This document shows, piece after piece, positions 54,728-62,872 of a stretch of 64,000 nucleotides of DNA (position 1 is its first letter; every line of letters begins with the position of its first letter). The position numbers and the translations under genes are program-made. This stretch comes from Mobilicoccus massiliensis (GTDB lineage Bacteria; Actinomycetota; Actinomycetes; Actinomycetales; Dermatophilaceae): assembly GCF_000826525.2 (NCBI RefSeq), contig NZ_LN651325.1, positions 124,001 to 188,000 of the forward strand, read 5' to 3'. The notes under the pieces were generated by a model, which made no database searches, was not told the DNA's origin, and was given only the letters and a program-made list of their open reading frames with translations.

Positions 54728-55672
54728 TCAGGAGCGGGTGTCGTTCCCTTCGGCGGGGTCGTCGGGGTGCCGGCGCACCTTCGCCTCCTCGGCACGGAAC
54801 TCCCGGACCATGGGGCGATCGGAGCGGCCCCGCGGCTGCTCACCGGGGTCGGCACCAGGAACGGCGTCGTCGTCGGGTGAGGTCTCCAGCGGCGCTGTGG
54901 CCGGACGAGCGGCGGCGTGGCTCCCGCGCAGGGATGAACGCCCGTCACCCCGGCGCTCGGCATCCGAACCCTCGTCGACCGGACCCTCGTCGACCGGAGT
55001 CTCGTTGACGGGGACCTCGGCGCCCGGGACCTCAGCGACCGGAGTCGCGCTGGCTGGAGCCTCGGCGACCGGTTCGCCCGTGATGTGACGTTCGACGCGC
55101 GAGCTCCCGGAAGCGGGAGATCCGTGGGCCTCGTCGTGAGAGGCATCCTCGTGGCTGGTCCGGCCGGGACGCGCGTCATGAGGCGTGCGGTCGATTCCGT
55201 ACACCTCGTCTGCGAGCGACTCGTCGTGGCCCGTGCCGCCGACATGGCGCACGTCCCATTCCGCGCGGTCGTCGGCGACGGTGCGGCCGTCGTCGAGACG
55301 ACGACCGTGCTTGTCGGTGCGCACGTCGGGGTCGAGGGCGTCGGCGTGGCGCAGTCGACGCTCGTGGTCCTCGCGCAACTCGTCACGCGCGCCGCTGCGG
55401 TGCTCGGCCTCGATCTCGAGCCGCCGTGCCTCGGCCGCGCGCTCGTCGGCCTCGGCGCGGGCCTTGTGTGCCGAGGCCTCCGCCTCGGCGGCGCGAGCCT
55501 CCTCGACGCGAAGGTCCCGCTCCTGCTCGGCGGCCTGTTCGCGGATGCGCCCCGCCTCGACGCGATGGCGCTCGTCGGTCCTGCGCTTGTGCGCACGGGC
55601 GGCGACGACGCCGAGGACGAGCAGGATCGCGAGGACCGCCAACGCGATCCAGACCCACTGCATGTCGTTCAT
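54728..55672 (-). CDS. Membrane-anchored coiled-coil protein of unknown function
   Basis: 314 aa. One N-terminal transmembrane helix (WVWIALAVLAILLVLGVVAA), then a long charged helix likely to form a coiled coil (about residues 30-105, RIREQAAEQERDLRVEEARA and similar), then a low-complexity tail with repeated Pro-Val-Glu units (VAEVPGAEVPVNETPVDEGP). No enzyme motif is seen. AGGAGGAACACAC precedes the ATG. It could be an envelope scaffold or anchor; function unknown. Confidence 0.75.
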   Translation of the reverse strand: MNDMQWVWIALAVLAILLVLGVVAARAHKRRTDERHRVEAGRIREQAAEQERDLRVEEARAAEAEASAHKARAEADERAAEARRLEIEAEHRSGARDELREDHERRLRHADALDPDVRTDKHGRRLDDGRTVADDRAEWDVRHVGGTGHDESLADEVYGIDRTPHDARPGRTSHEDASHDEAHGSPASGSSRVERHITGEPVAEAPASATPVAEVPGAEVPVNETPVDEGPVDEGSDAERRGDGRSSLRGSHAAARPATAPLETSPDDDAVPGADPGEQPRGRSDRPMVREFRAEEAKVRRHPDDPAEGNDTRS

Positions 55673-55857
55673 GTGTGTTCCTCCTGGCCGGTGGCCTTCG
55701 GGTCGGCAGACCCGTTCCGCACCACGGTAGGCGCCGGCGCGTACCACGGTGAGGTGATCACCGCGGAAGTCGGAGGAGTGTCGGGCCGCAGGTGGGGTAA
55801 GGGAACGACGAACAAGGTTCCCGCGCATGGGAACACCGAACGCGCACGAGGAGTGAC

Positions 55858-56775
55858 ATGACTCAGGACAGCGACCGGACCAGCACCGATCAGCTCACCC
55901 TTCAGGACCCGACCAAGCGGTACCCGACCATCAGCCCGCCCGAGCAGTCCCTGCCGGGCACTGGCCTGGACGCGGAGATGGCGCCCAAGGCCGACCTCGG
56001 AGAGGAGTCCTACCGCGGCACCGGCCGGCTCGTCGGGCGCAAGGCGCTCGTCACCGGCGGCGACTCCGGCATCGGCGCGGCCACGGCGATCGCGTTCGCG
56101 CGCGAGGGCGCCGACGTCGCCATCACCTACCTCCCGCAGGAAGAGAAGGACGCGGAGCACGTCGTCGAGGTCATGCAGCGCGAGGGGCACGTGGTGGCCA
56201 AGCTGCCCGGCGATCTGCGCGACAAGGGCTTCGCTCAGAAGCTTGTCGACTGGGCCGTCGAATCCCTCGGCGGCATCGACATCCTCGTCAACAACGGTGG
56301 CAAGCAGGTGGCCACCGACGGTCTGGAGAAGATCACCGACGAGCAGCTCGAGGCGACCTTCGACGTCAACATCCTCGCGATGTTCCGCCTCACCCGCGCA
56401 GCGCTGCCCCACCTGCAGGCAGGCGCGACGATCATCAACACGACGTCGATCCAGGCGTACGAGCCGTCGCCGACCCTCATCGACTACGCCTCGACCAAGG
56501 CCGCGATCAACAACTTCACCAAGGGCCTCGCCGAGGAGCTCGCTCCCAAGGGCATTCGCGTCAACTCCGTGGCGCCGGGCCCGATCTGGACCCCGCTGCA
56601 GCCGTCGGGTGGTCAGAAGCCCGAGGACCTGCCGGAGTTCGGCCAGTCGACCGGTCTGGGTCGGGCGGGCCAGCCCACCGAGCTCGCGCCGGCGTACGTC
56701 TTCCTCGCCTCACCGGAGTCGAGCTACGTCGTCGGCTCCACGATCCACGTCAACGGTGGTATGCCGACCCCGTGA
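55858..56775 (+). CDS. SDR family oxidoreductase, general-stress type
   Basis: 305 aa. Short-chain dehydrogenase with a 45-residue N-terminal extension (QDPTKRYPTISPPEQSLPGT) as in YhdF/YdaD-like stress proteins. NAD(P)-binding GGDSGIGAATAIAFAREGAD, the NNGGKQ segment, catalytic Ser in NTTSIQAYEPSP and the Tyr-Lys pair in YASTKAAINNFTKGLAEELA are all present. Substrate unknown. ATG after ACGAGGAGTGAC. A palindromic repeat follows the stop. Confidence 0.92.
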   Translation: MTQDSDRTSTDQLTLQDPTKRYPTISPPEQSLPGTGLDAEMAPKADLGEESYRGTGRLVGRKALVTGGDSGIGAATAIAFAREGADVAITYLPQEEKDAEHVVEVMQREGHVVAKLPGDLRDKGFAQKLVDWAVESLGGIDILVNNGGKQVATDGLEKITDEQLEATFDVNILAMFRLTRAALPHLQAGATIINTTSIQAYEPSPTLIDYASTKAAINNFTKGLAEELAPKGIRVNSVAPGPIWTPLQPSGGQKPEDLPEFGQSTGLGRAGQPTELAPAYVFLASPESSYVVGSTIHVNGGMPTP

Positions 56776-56802
56776 CCAGCGCGTCGCGTCGGGCCTGAAG
56801 AA

Positions 56803-56864
56803 GGAAGATGGGATGGCAGCCGAAGCGGGGTGATCACCCCCGCCCGGCTGCCATCCCATCTTCC
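56803..56864. repeat. Palindromic repeat, copy B
   Basis: Perfect 19-bp arms GGAAGATGGGATGGCAGCC (56803-56821) and GGCTGCCATCCCATCTTCC (56846-56864) flank GGGGTGATCACCCC (56827-56840). Best-preserved of the three copies. It lies between convergent genes and might double as their terminator. Confidence 0.85.
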
Positions 56865-56911
56865 ATGTCGGATCGCCTGCGTCCCGCTCAGCGGATCAGC
56901 GGATCAGCGGC

Positions 56912-57601
56912 TCAGCGCCAGGCGATGCCCGACCACAGGGGGATTCTGCGGGCGTCGCGATCCTTCACTCCCGAGATCGACTTCGTGCTCTGCTTCTTCC
57001 ACGCGCCGGCCCACACGTACGTCGTGGCCGTGCCGTAGTACCGGCCGCTCCTCGAGCGCTGCAGGTGGGTCTGCGTGACGTAGCGCTTGCCCTTCTTGGT
57101 GGAGAACGCGTAGCCGTCGACGCCGAACGGCGGAAACAGCACTCCCCACGCGCGATCGCCGTCGGGCGCGTTCTGGGCGACGAGCCTGCCGCCGCGCCAC
57201 GTGTACGAACGCAGGTAGCCGAAGTCGCCGACCCCACCGCCCTGCTCGAGCATGATCTCGTTGCCCGCGACCCCGTCGGCCGGCGCCGTGCCCACGAGGA
57301 CGTCGGCGGGACGCAGACCCACGTTCTCGTTGCCGACGACGACCGGCATGCGTGTGGTCGTGCGGGCGGTCTTCACCGTGACCATGAACGTCAGGTGCTT
57401 CTTGCGGATGTTGTACAGGCTGACCGTGACCTTGTCGGCCCTGCGATCGCCGTCGATGTCGACCGTCCGGCTGACGGGCCCTGCCTTGGCGGTCGGAGCC
57501 GCCGGAGCCGCCGTCGCGGACGGCGGAGTGCCGAGAGCGCCCAGGCCCGCCAGGGCCGACGTCGTGAGGACGGCGCAGACGGTACGGACACGCGTGTTCA
57601 T
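56912..57601 (-). CDS. Secreted protein of unknown function with FG-GAP-like segment
   Basis: 229 aa. Sec signal peptide (MNTRVRTVCAVLTTSALAGL through about residue 32, ending ATAAPAA). The mature N-terminus has DIDGDRRADKVTVSLYN, a DxDxDxxxD calcium-binding-like motif of VCBS/FG-GAP repeats. The rest is beta-rich, with GDFGYLRSYTWRGGRLVAQN and YYGTATTYVWAGAWKK. No catalytic motif is recognised. Transcribed alone. Confidence 0.78.
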   Translation of the reverse strand: MNTRVRTVCAVLTTSALAGLGALGTPPSATAAPAAPTAKAGPVSRTVDIDGDRRADKVTVSLYNIRKKHLTFMVTVKTARTTTRMPVVVGNENVGLRPADVLVGTAPADGVAGNEIMLEQGGGVGDFGYLRSYTWRGGRLVAQNAPDGDRAWGVLFPPFGVDGYAFSTKKGKRYVTQTHLQRSRSGRYYGTATTYVWAGAWKKQSTKSISGVKDRDARRIPLWSGIAWR

Positions 57602-57798
57602 CGATGCCTCGATTCGTCGAGGAGGTACTGACCCCCGGTGATGTCACGGACCCCCGTCCGTGGCGTCTCCTATCCTCGCCCCCTCCCATTCGCGGGGAGG
57701 GCGGGTTTGCGGCGATGTCTCCGTGTCGAGCCAGGATCGAGACCTCGAGGTGACGAGTGCCGCCATGCCACGCCCGAGTGTCGTGTCCCCGCCGACGT

Positions 57799-58767
57799 TC
57801 ACGCGGTCACGGCACTCGGTCGAGCGGGCGCCGCCGGGGTCAGCCCACGGCGCGGAGCACGGCGGAGTCCGACGCGTCGGTCGCGCACGACGGTCCGGCC
57901 GAGCGGACATGCCTGTGTCGGCAGGCCCTCGGCAGCACGACCGGCGTGTTGCCGCGCGGGGCCATCGAAGAACAGTGCCCGGTCGCGCGCGAGAACGAAG
58001 GCGGTGACGACGAGCAGCAGGCCCGTGACGATGAGCTCGGTGTCGGGATGCGTCGCGATGACCTGCGTCGAGAGGTTGGCGCCGAGGTGGAAGAGCACCG
58101 TGAGCAGCACGTTGCGGCCGGTCCGGTAGTACATCCAGTTCATCAGCAGGACGAACGGGATCATGCTCACCGGAAAGTTCAGCGCGTGCAGCCACCCTTC
58201 GGCGGCCGTCTGCTGCTGGGACGAGCCCTGGAGGAACGCGAGCGGCAGATGCCACACGGCCCAGATCACGCCGAAGATCATCGACGTGGTGAACACCGAG
58301 AAGCGGGTACGCAGGGCGTCGGTGCCGTAGGAGTGCCAGGCCAGCTCTTCGAGGACCGGCGCGACGACTAGCGCCACCCACCCCGACATGAGTTCGACGG
58401 AGAACGTCGCGCCTCCGCGCCAGGCGAACTGGTCGGCGGAGTACCCGAAGAGCACCGAGATCGCGGTCCCCACCAGGACGGCGATCTGCATGCCGGCCGC
58501 GGCGAAGAGGATCCACCGCCAGGAGACGCCTCGGAGGGTGAGGCGAGCGGCGATGTCGCGGCGTAGGTCCGGCCGGTGCCGCGTCATCCAGAGGACGACG
58601 CCGAACGGGGCCGCGAGACCGGCGAGGGCCAGCGCGGTCGTCACCGGCTCGAGACCGGGAACGCGGGACGTCGCCGCAGCGACGAACCACAACGCCCAGG
58701 GAATGGCCGTGGCGAGGCCGAAGAACCGCCACGGCGAGGTGTAACGGGCGTACATCGGAACCGGCAT
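57799..58767 (-). CDS. CPBP family intramembrane metalloprotease
   Basis: 322 aa with about eight membrane segments. CPBP (Abi/Rce1-like) motifs: VLEELAWHSYGTDALRTR, IWAVWHLPLAFLQ and VLFHLGANLS supply the two Glu and the later His residues of the active site. The usual EEXXXR has His where Arg is common (EELAWHS), a variant. Such proteases process prenylated or bacteriocin-related substrates; the target is unknown. The ATG of MPVPMYARYTSP follows AGGAGGTCACG. The C-terminal 60 residues are Arg/Pro-rich and poorly conserved. Confidence 0.87.
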   Translation of the reverse strand: MPVPMYARYTSPWRFFGLATAIPWALWFVAAATSRVPGLEPVTTALALAGLAAPFGVVLWMTRHRPDLRRDIAARLTLRGVSWRWILFAAAGMQIAVLVGTAISVLFGYSADQFAWRGGATFSVELMSGWVALVVAPVLEELAWHSYGTDALRTRFSVFTTSMIFGVIWAVWHLPLAFLQGSSQQQTAAEGWLHALNFPVSMIPFVLLMNWMYYRTGRNVLLTVLFHLGANLSTQVIATHPDTELIVTGLLLVVTAFVLARDRALFFDGPARQHAGRAAEGLPTQACPLGRTVVRDRRVGLRRAPRRGLTPAAPARPSAVTA

Positions 58768-58950
58768 CGTGACCTCCTGGTGTGGTGGTGTCAGCACCAG
58801 GTTGGTCGCCGATGAGCCTCCCGGGAACCCGATTCGGGCGGTGACCAGGGTGGGATCCGGGACGGGTCAGGGGAACGCCCGAGCCGGCCAGGACGTGCGG
58901 GCTGCGCACTCCGGATGCTCGCCACCGCCGAGGGCCGGTGGGCCCGAGAC

Positions 58951-59013
58951 GGAAGATGGGATGGCGGCGAAGGCGGGGTCATCACCCCTTCTCCGCTGCC
59001 CATCCCACCTGCC
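58951..59013. repeat. Palindromic repeat, copy C (degenerate)
   Basis: GGAAGATGGGATGGCGGC on the left, core GGGGTCATCACCCC (58975-58988, one mismatch from the palindrome) and a weaker right arm with GCTGCCCATCCCACCTGCC. It lies in the 341-bp gap 58768-59108, which otherwise shows no gene. Confidence 0.65.
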
Positions 59014-59108
59014 ACGTCGGGGTTGCGGCGGCAGGTGTGCCGCCCCGGCCGTGGTGGGCTCGTCCTGGCGGGGTCGCCGTGGTGGGTTCGAACCCGATGT
59101 TCGACGTA

Positions 59109-60599
59109 TCAGTGTCGGAAGTACGTGAGCTCCGGCTCTCGGTGCAGGCGGCTGTGCTTGTGCCCGTAGAAGAAGTAGATGACGAACCCGAGCGCCATCC
59201 AGATGATGAACCGCAGCCAGGTCTCGATGTCGAGGTTGAGGGTGAGGTAGAAGCAGATCACCGCCGAGAGGACCGGCATCACGGGGCTGAGCGGCACCTT
59301 GAACGAGCGCTGCAGGTCAGGGCGGCGTTTGCGCAGCACGGGCACCGCGAGCGACACGAGGATGAACGCCGTGAGCGTGCCGATGTTCACCATCTTCTCG
59401 AGCTCGCCGATCGGGGTGAGGGCCGAGACGAGGGCGCACGTGGTCCCGATGAGGACGGTGAGCAGCACGGGCGTGCCGGTCTTCGGGTTGATGCGCGCGA
59501 GCCGGCCGGGCAGCAGATTGTCGCGGCTCATCGCGAAGGTCACTCGGGTCGCGCCGATCATGAGGGTCATGACGACGGTGGTGAGACCCGCGACCGCGCC
59601 CGCGGCGATGACCGCGCCCATCCAGGCCGCGCCGCGGTCGGTGAACGCGGCGGCGAGCGCGGCCTCGGTCTTGAGGTGGTCGTAATGCACCATGCCGGTG
59701 AGCACGAGCGAGACGGCGATGTAGAGGAACGTGCAGATGATGAGCGAGGCGATGATGCCGCGGGGGAGGTCTCGCTGTGGGTTCTTGGCCTCTTCGGCGG
59801 TGGTCGCGACGACGTCGAAGCCGATGTAGGCGAAGAAGACCAACGCGGCCGCGGCGAACACGCCACCCACGCCGTAGACCATGCCGGTGCTGCCCGTGAT
59901 CGCCTGCAGCAGCGGCGTCTTGAGAAGGTCCCCGCCGCCTTCGACGGTGCTCTGGGCGGCCGGCGGGATGAACGGTGACCAGTTGGCGGGGTTGATGAAC
60001 TGGATGCCCATGATGATGACGAAGAGGACGATCGCGAGCTTGATGGCGACGAGGACGAGGTTGACCCGCATCGACTCCTTGATGCCGACGGAGACGAGGA
60101 TCGTCAGGACGGCGATGAGGCCGAAGGCGAGGATGTCGAAGTGGGACTCCTTGCCGCTGCCGATGGCGGCCGGGAGCTCGATCCCGAACGTTTGAAGCAG
60201 GGCGGAGGCGTAGGCGGCCCAGCCCTGAGCGACCACCGAGGCGCCGAGCATCATCTCGAGCAGGAGGTCCCAGCCGATGATCCACGCGACGATCTCGCCG
60301 AGGGTGGCGTACGAGAAGGTGTAGGCCGAACCCGCGACCGGCACGGTGGAGGCGAACTCCGCGTAGCAGAGGGCCGCGAAGCCGCAGCAGATCGCGGCGA
60401 TGACGAACGACAGCGTGACCGACGGGCCGGCCAGCGTCGCGGCCGCGGTGCCGGCGACGGTGAAGATGCCCGCGCCGATGATGACGCCGATGCCGAAGAC
60501 CGTGAGGTCGACCGCGGTGAGGCTCTTCTTGAGTTGGTGCTCGGGTTCGTCGGTGTGGGCGATCGATGTCTCGACCGATTTGGTGCGAAAGATGCTCAT
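59109..60599 (-). CDS. APC family cationic amino-acid permease
   Basis: 496 aa with about 12-14 membrane helices. The first helix reads DLTVFGIGVIIGAGIFTVAG, with the unwound GXG substrate site of APC transporters. Later blocks are AGSAYTFSYATLGEIVAWII, FFAYIGFDVVATTAEEAKNP and RVTFAMSRDNLLPGRLARIN, matching the YfnA/CAT group. It probably takes up a cationic or aromatic amino acid by proton symport. Transcribed alone; no transporter partner is needed. Confidence 0.9.
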   Translation of the reverse strand: MSIFRTKSVETSIAHTDEPEHQLKKSLTAVDLTVFGIGVIIGAGIFTVAGTAAATLAGPSVTLSFVIAAICCGFAALCYAEFASTVPVAGSAYTFSYATLGEIVAWIIGWDLLLEMMLGASVVAQGWAAYASALLQTFGIELPAAIGSGKESHFDILAFGLIAVLTILVSVGIKESMRVNLVLVAIKLAIVLFVIIMGIQFINPANWSPFIPPAAQSTVEGGGDLLKTPLLQAITGSTGMVYGVGGVFAAAALVFFAYIGFDVVATTAEEAKNPQRDLPRGIIASLIICTFLYIAVSLVLTGMVHYDHLKTEAALAAAFTDRGAAWMGAVIAAGAVAGLTTVVMTLMIGATRVTFAMSRDNLLPGRLARINPKTGTPVLLTVLIGTTCALVSALTPIGELEKMVNIGTLTAFILVSLAVPVLRKRRPDLQRSFKVPLSPVMPVLSAVICFYLTLNLDIETWLRFIIWMALGFVIYFFYGHKHSRLHREPELTYFRH

Positions 60600-61128
60600 G
60601 AGGCACTCCGGTCTCGAGCAGGCCCGGGAGGGCGTTGAGGGGCGCGCCTTCGGTGAGGGAGGCGCTGAACGGAGTCACGGTAGTGCGAGATTCGTGCGTC
60701 GAGGAGGGCCCCGAAACGCCTTTTTTCGTTCGATTCGGCCGGTGGCGTGCCGTTTTGGGTGAAATGCGGCGGTATGGGGACGATGCCGGGCGCGTCATGA
60801 CGGTCGCCGGTGCTGTCGCGCGAATGCCGGTGATGCGTCACGGATTCGGGTGGCCGTGCGCTGTTGTATCTCACCGGGCGCATGAGGTTCGAGGGTGGCC
60901 CGCGTGGTCGAATCGTCGTGCGGACCAGGCGGATCGCTCGGTGGGTCGGGTTCGCCGCGTCGCTGCGCGGGAGGTCGCCCTAGACAATGAGGCTGTTCGT
61001 CGGGACGTCAGTCCTGAACGGGTGTCGTACAGTCGTGACTGCGTCGTCCTGGGGAGGCGATACGGCCAGGGGGGTCGTGGGAACAACGACGCATCGACCG
61101 CAGAGTCATCTCTTTGGGGGGAATCACC
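60600..61128. other. Intergenic region, 529 bp
   Basis: No gene was accepted here. A plus-strand frame covering much of it has poor codon bias and no recognisable product. A six-T run occurs at 60720-60725. A TACAGT hexamer at 61028-61033 inside a CAGTC/GACTG dyad could be the promoter region of the small gene at 61129. Confidence 0.4.
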
Positions 61129-61452
61129 ATGCCTGCCGGCGTCACCACGTACGGGCGCATCATCGACCAGCGCGCCATGAGCGCGGGGGAGCGTCTCGAA
61201 CTCGCCATCGCCTTGCGCGAACTGTGGTGGGACTGCCACCGAGACTTCCGGCGTCCCGTCGTGGACCTCGACGCCCTGGGGCTCACCGCCACGTCTCTGG
61301 AGGCCCTGGCCACCGATCTCGACGAGGCCGGTTACCCGCTTCACGCCAGCGCGACCCGCGGTGCCTCGTCACCGCGGGCGCACGTCATGGACCGGTCCGC
61401 ACCGACCCACTGGCGCCCGCGGGTTCACAGCGGGATCGCCGTTCGTCGCTGA
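61129..61452 (+). CDS. Small hypothetical protein (107 aa)
   Basis: No family is recognised. The ATG follows TTTGGGGGGAATCACC, a reasonable ribosome binding site. The product has a helical N-terminal half (RIIDQRAMSAGERLELAIAL, RELWWDCHRDFRRP) and a basic, Ser/Arg-rich end; no signal peptide or membrane helix. Codon bias is good through residue 90. It converges on the CopC-like gene with a 32-nt gap. Confidence 0.6.
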   Translation: MPAGVTTYGRIIDQRAMSAGERLELAIALRELWWDCHRDFRRPVVDLDALGLTATSLEALATDLDEAGYPLHASATRGASSPRAHVMDRSAPTHWRPRVHSGIAVRR

Positions 61453-61484
61453 CGCCGTCGTCGCTCGCCCGGTCCCGCCGTGGG

Positions 61485-62045
61485 TCAGCGGCGGCGCGAG
61501 GCGATGAGGATCGCGAGGCCGCCGCCGATGATGAGCAGCGCGGCGAAGCCGGTGAGAGCGTACATCCACGTGGTGGAGGCATCCTCCTCGACCGCCCCCG
61601 GGGCGGTCGGCGCCGCGGCGGATGGCGCCGCCGATGACGTGGGTGAGGCGCCTGCGGGCTGCGTGGCCGCGGGAGATCCTGCGGTGAAGACGACCTCGCC
61701 GGAGACGGGGTGACCGTCCGCGCTGACGACGCGATAGCGCACGTGCACCTCACCCTGGGGAAGGCCCTCGGGTACAGCCGCGGTGACCTGCGCGCCCGAG
61801 ACCGCCGGGGTGACCGGGTGGGCGATCTCGCCTGCGTCGGCGACGACGATCTGCGCGAAGTTCGGGTCGATGTTCTCGTTGAAGACGAGGGTCACCTCGC
61901 CGGGCATCGTCGAGAGCCGGGCGCCGTTCTCCGGTGTCGAGGAGACCAACTCGGAGTGGGCGTCGGCGCGACCGGCGGTGGTGAGCACGAGAACGATCGA
62001 CAGAACGGCGAGGATGACGGGGAGAACACGGAGTCGCACGTCCAC
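61485..62045 (-). CDS. CopC domain copper-resistance-type protein
   Basis: 186 aa. Signal peptide (VLPVILAVLSIVLVLTTAGR, ending ADA), mature N-terminus HSELVSSTPENGARLSTMPG with the copper-binding His at its first position, a CopC beta-barrel including VRYRVVSADGHPVSGEVVFT with the second His, a Pro/Ala-rich linker, one C-terminal transmembrane helix and a basic tail. It likely binds Cu(II) on the outer face of the membrane. A CopD partner is not adjacent. The start is uncertain: GTG at 62045 or 62039. Confidence 0.88.
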   Translation of the reverse strand: MDVRLRVLPVILAVLSIVLVLTTAGRADAHSELVSSTPENGARLSTMPGEVTLVFNENIDPNFAQIVVADAGEIAHPVTPAVSGAQVTAAVPEGLPQGEVHVRYRVVSADGHPVSGEVVFTAGSPAATQPAGASPTSSAAPSAAAPTAPGAVEEDASTTWMYALTGFAALLIIGGGLAILIASRRR

Positions 62046-62260
62046 ATCGTGACACGCGACGCCCGGCCCGAGGTGAGGTGGGTGTGGTGGCCTGGGGCAC
62101 GCAGACGGGTAGGGCGGAGGATCCCGAGGGCGCCTACCGGCGTGGTGTCGACGTCCTGCTCGACGGCCTCGCGCGACAACTCGGCGCATCGAGCTAGACG
62201 ACGAGCGCCACACGAGGCAGGGTGAGCGGTGACCACGACCCTGCTCGAAGGGATGGCACG

Positions 62261-62662
62261 ATGAGCGTTCTCCAGGGCCTCACCACGATGGTCGTCACCG
62301 CCGACGACGTGGACGCAGCCGCCGAGTGGTACACGGGCGTCCTCGGTGCCGAACCGTATTTTCGGCGACCCGAGACCGGCCCGGCCGGCTACGTCGAGTT
62401 CCGCATCGGTCCCGATGAGGACGAGTTGGGCATCATGGATCGCACCTTCATGCCCGCCGCGTCGGCCGGCAGCGGCACGTCCATCACGTACTGGCACGTC
62501 GACGACGTCGAGGCGACGATGAGCGACCTCCTCGCCCGCGGTGCCGTCGAGCACGACGCGGTCACCTCGCGGGGTGAGGGCTTCGTCACCGCGTCTGTCG
62601 TCGATCCCTTCGGCAACGTCATCGGACTCATGCACAGCCCGCACTGGGCCGAACGTCACTGA
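62261..62662 (+). CDS. VOC family protein (glyoxalase/bleomycin resistance-like)
   Basis: 133 aa. Vicinal-oxygen-chelate fold: VTADDVDAAAEWYTGVLGAE at the N-terminus and a C-terminal SVVDPFGNVIGLMHSPHW. The middle has YVEFRIGPDEDELGIMD. Members act as lyases, dioxygenases or binding proteins; which applies cannot be said. ATG after CGAAGGGATGGCACG. Confidence 0.85.
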   Translation: MSVLQGLTTMVVTADDVDAAAEWYTGVLGAEPYFRRPETGPAGYVEFRIGPDEDELGIMDRTFMPAASAGSGTSITYWHVDDVEATMSDLLARGAVEHDAVTSRGEGFVTASVVDPFGNVIGLMHSPHWAERH

Positions 62663-62872
62663 GCCGACGTACGTACGGGGTTCGGGAGTCGTGAGCCCGC
62701 CACGGTTCGACGACTCCTGAGATCCTCACGTCACCCGCCGGAAACGACGGCTGTCTCGGCGGCACGTGGGTGAGTGAGCTCTCTGGCGGGCGGGCTTACA
62801 ACTTTCGATGGACGCCCGTGTCCGTCCCTTTCACGATGTCCGGCCCCTGTCCTGCCTGGTGGAGTTGTGGGC

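Noticed and set aside
59109..60638. Plus-strand frames opposite the amino-acid permease
   Set aside because: Antisense shadows. The minus strand encodes a clear 12-14 helix transporter.
60600..61128. Riboswitch upstream of the permease or of the small gene at 61129
   Set aside because: A stem and a T-run are present, but no conserved riboswitch core could be matched on either strand.
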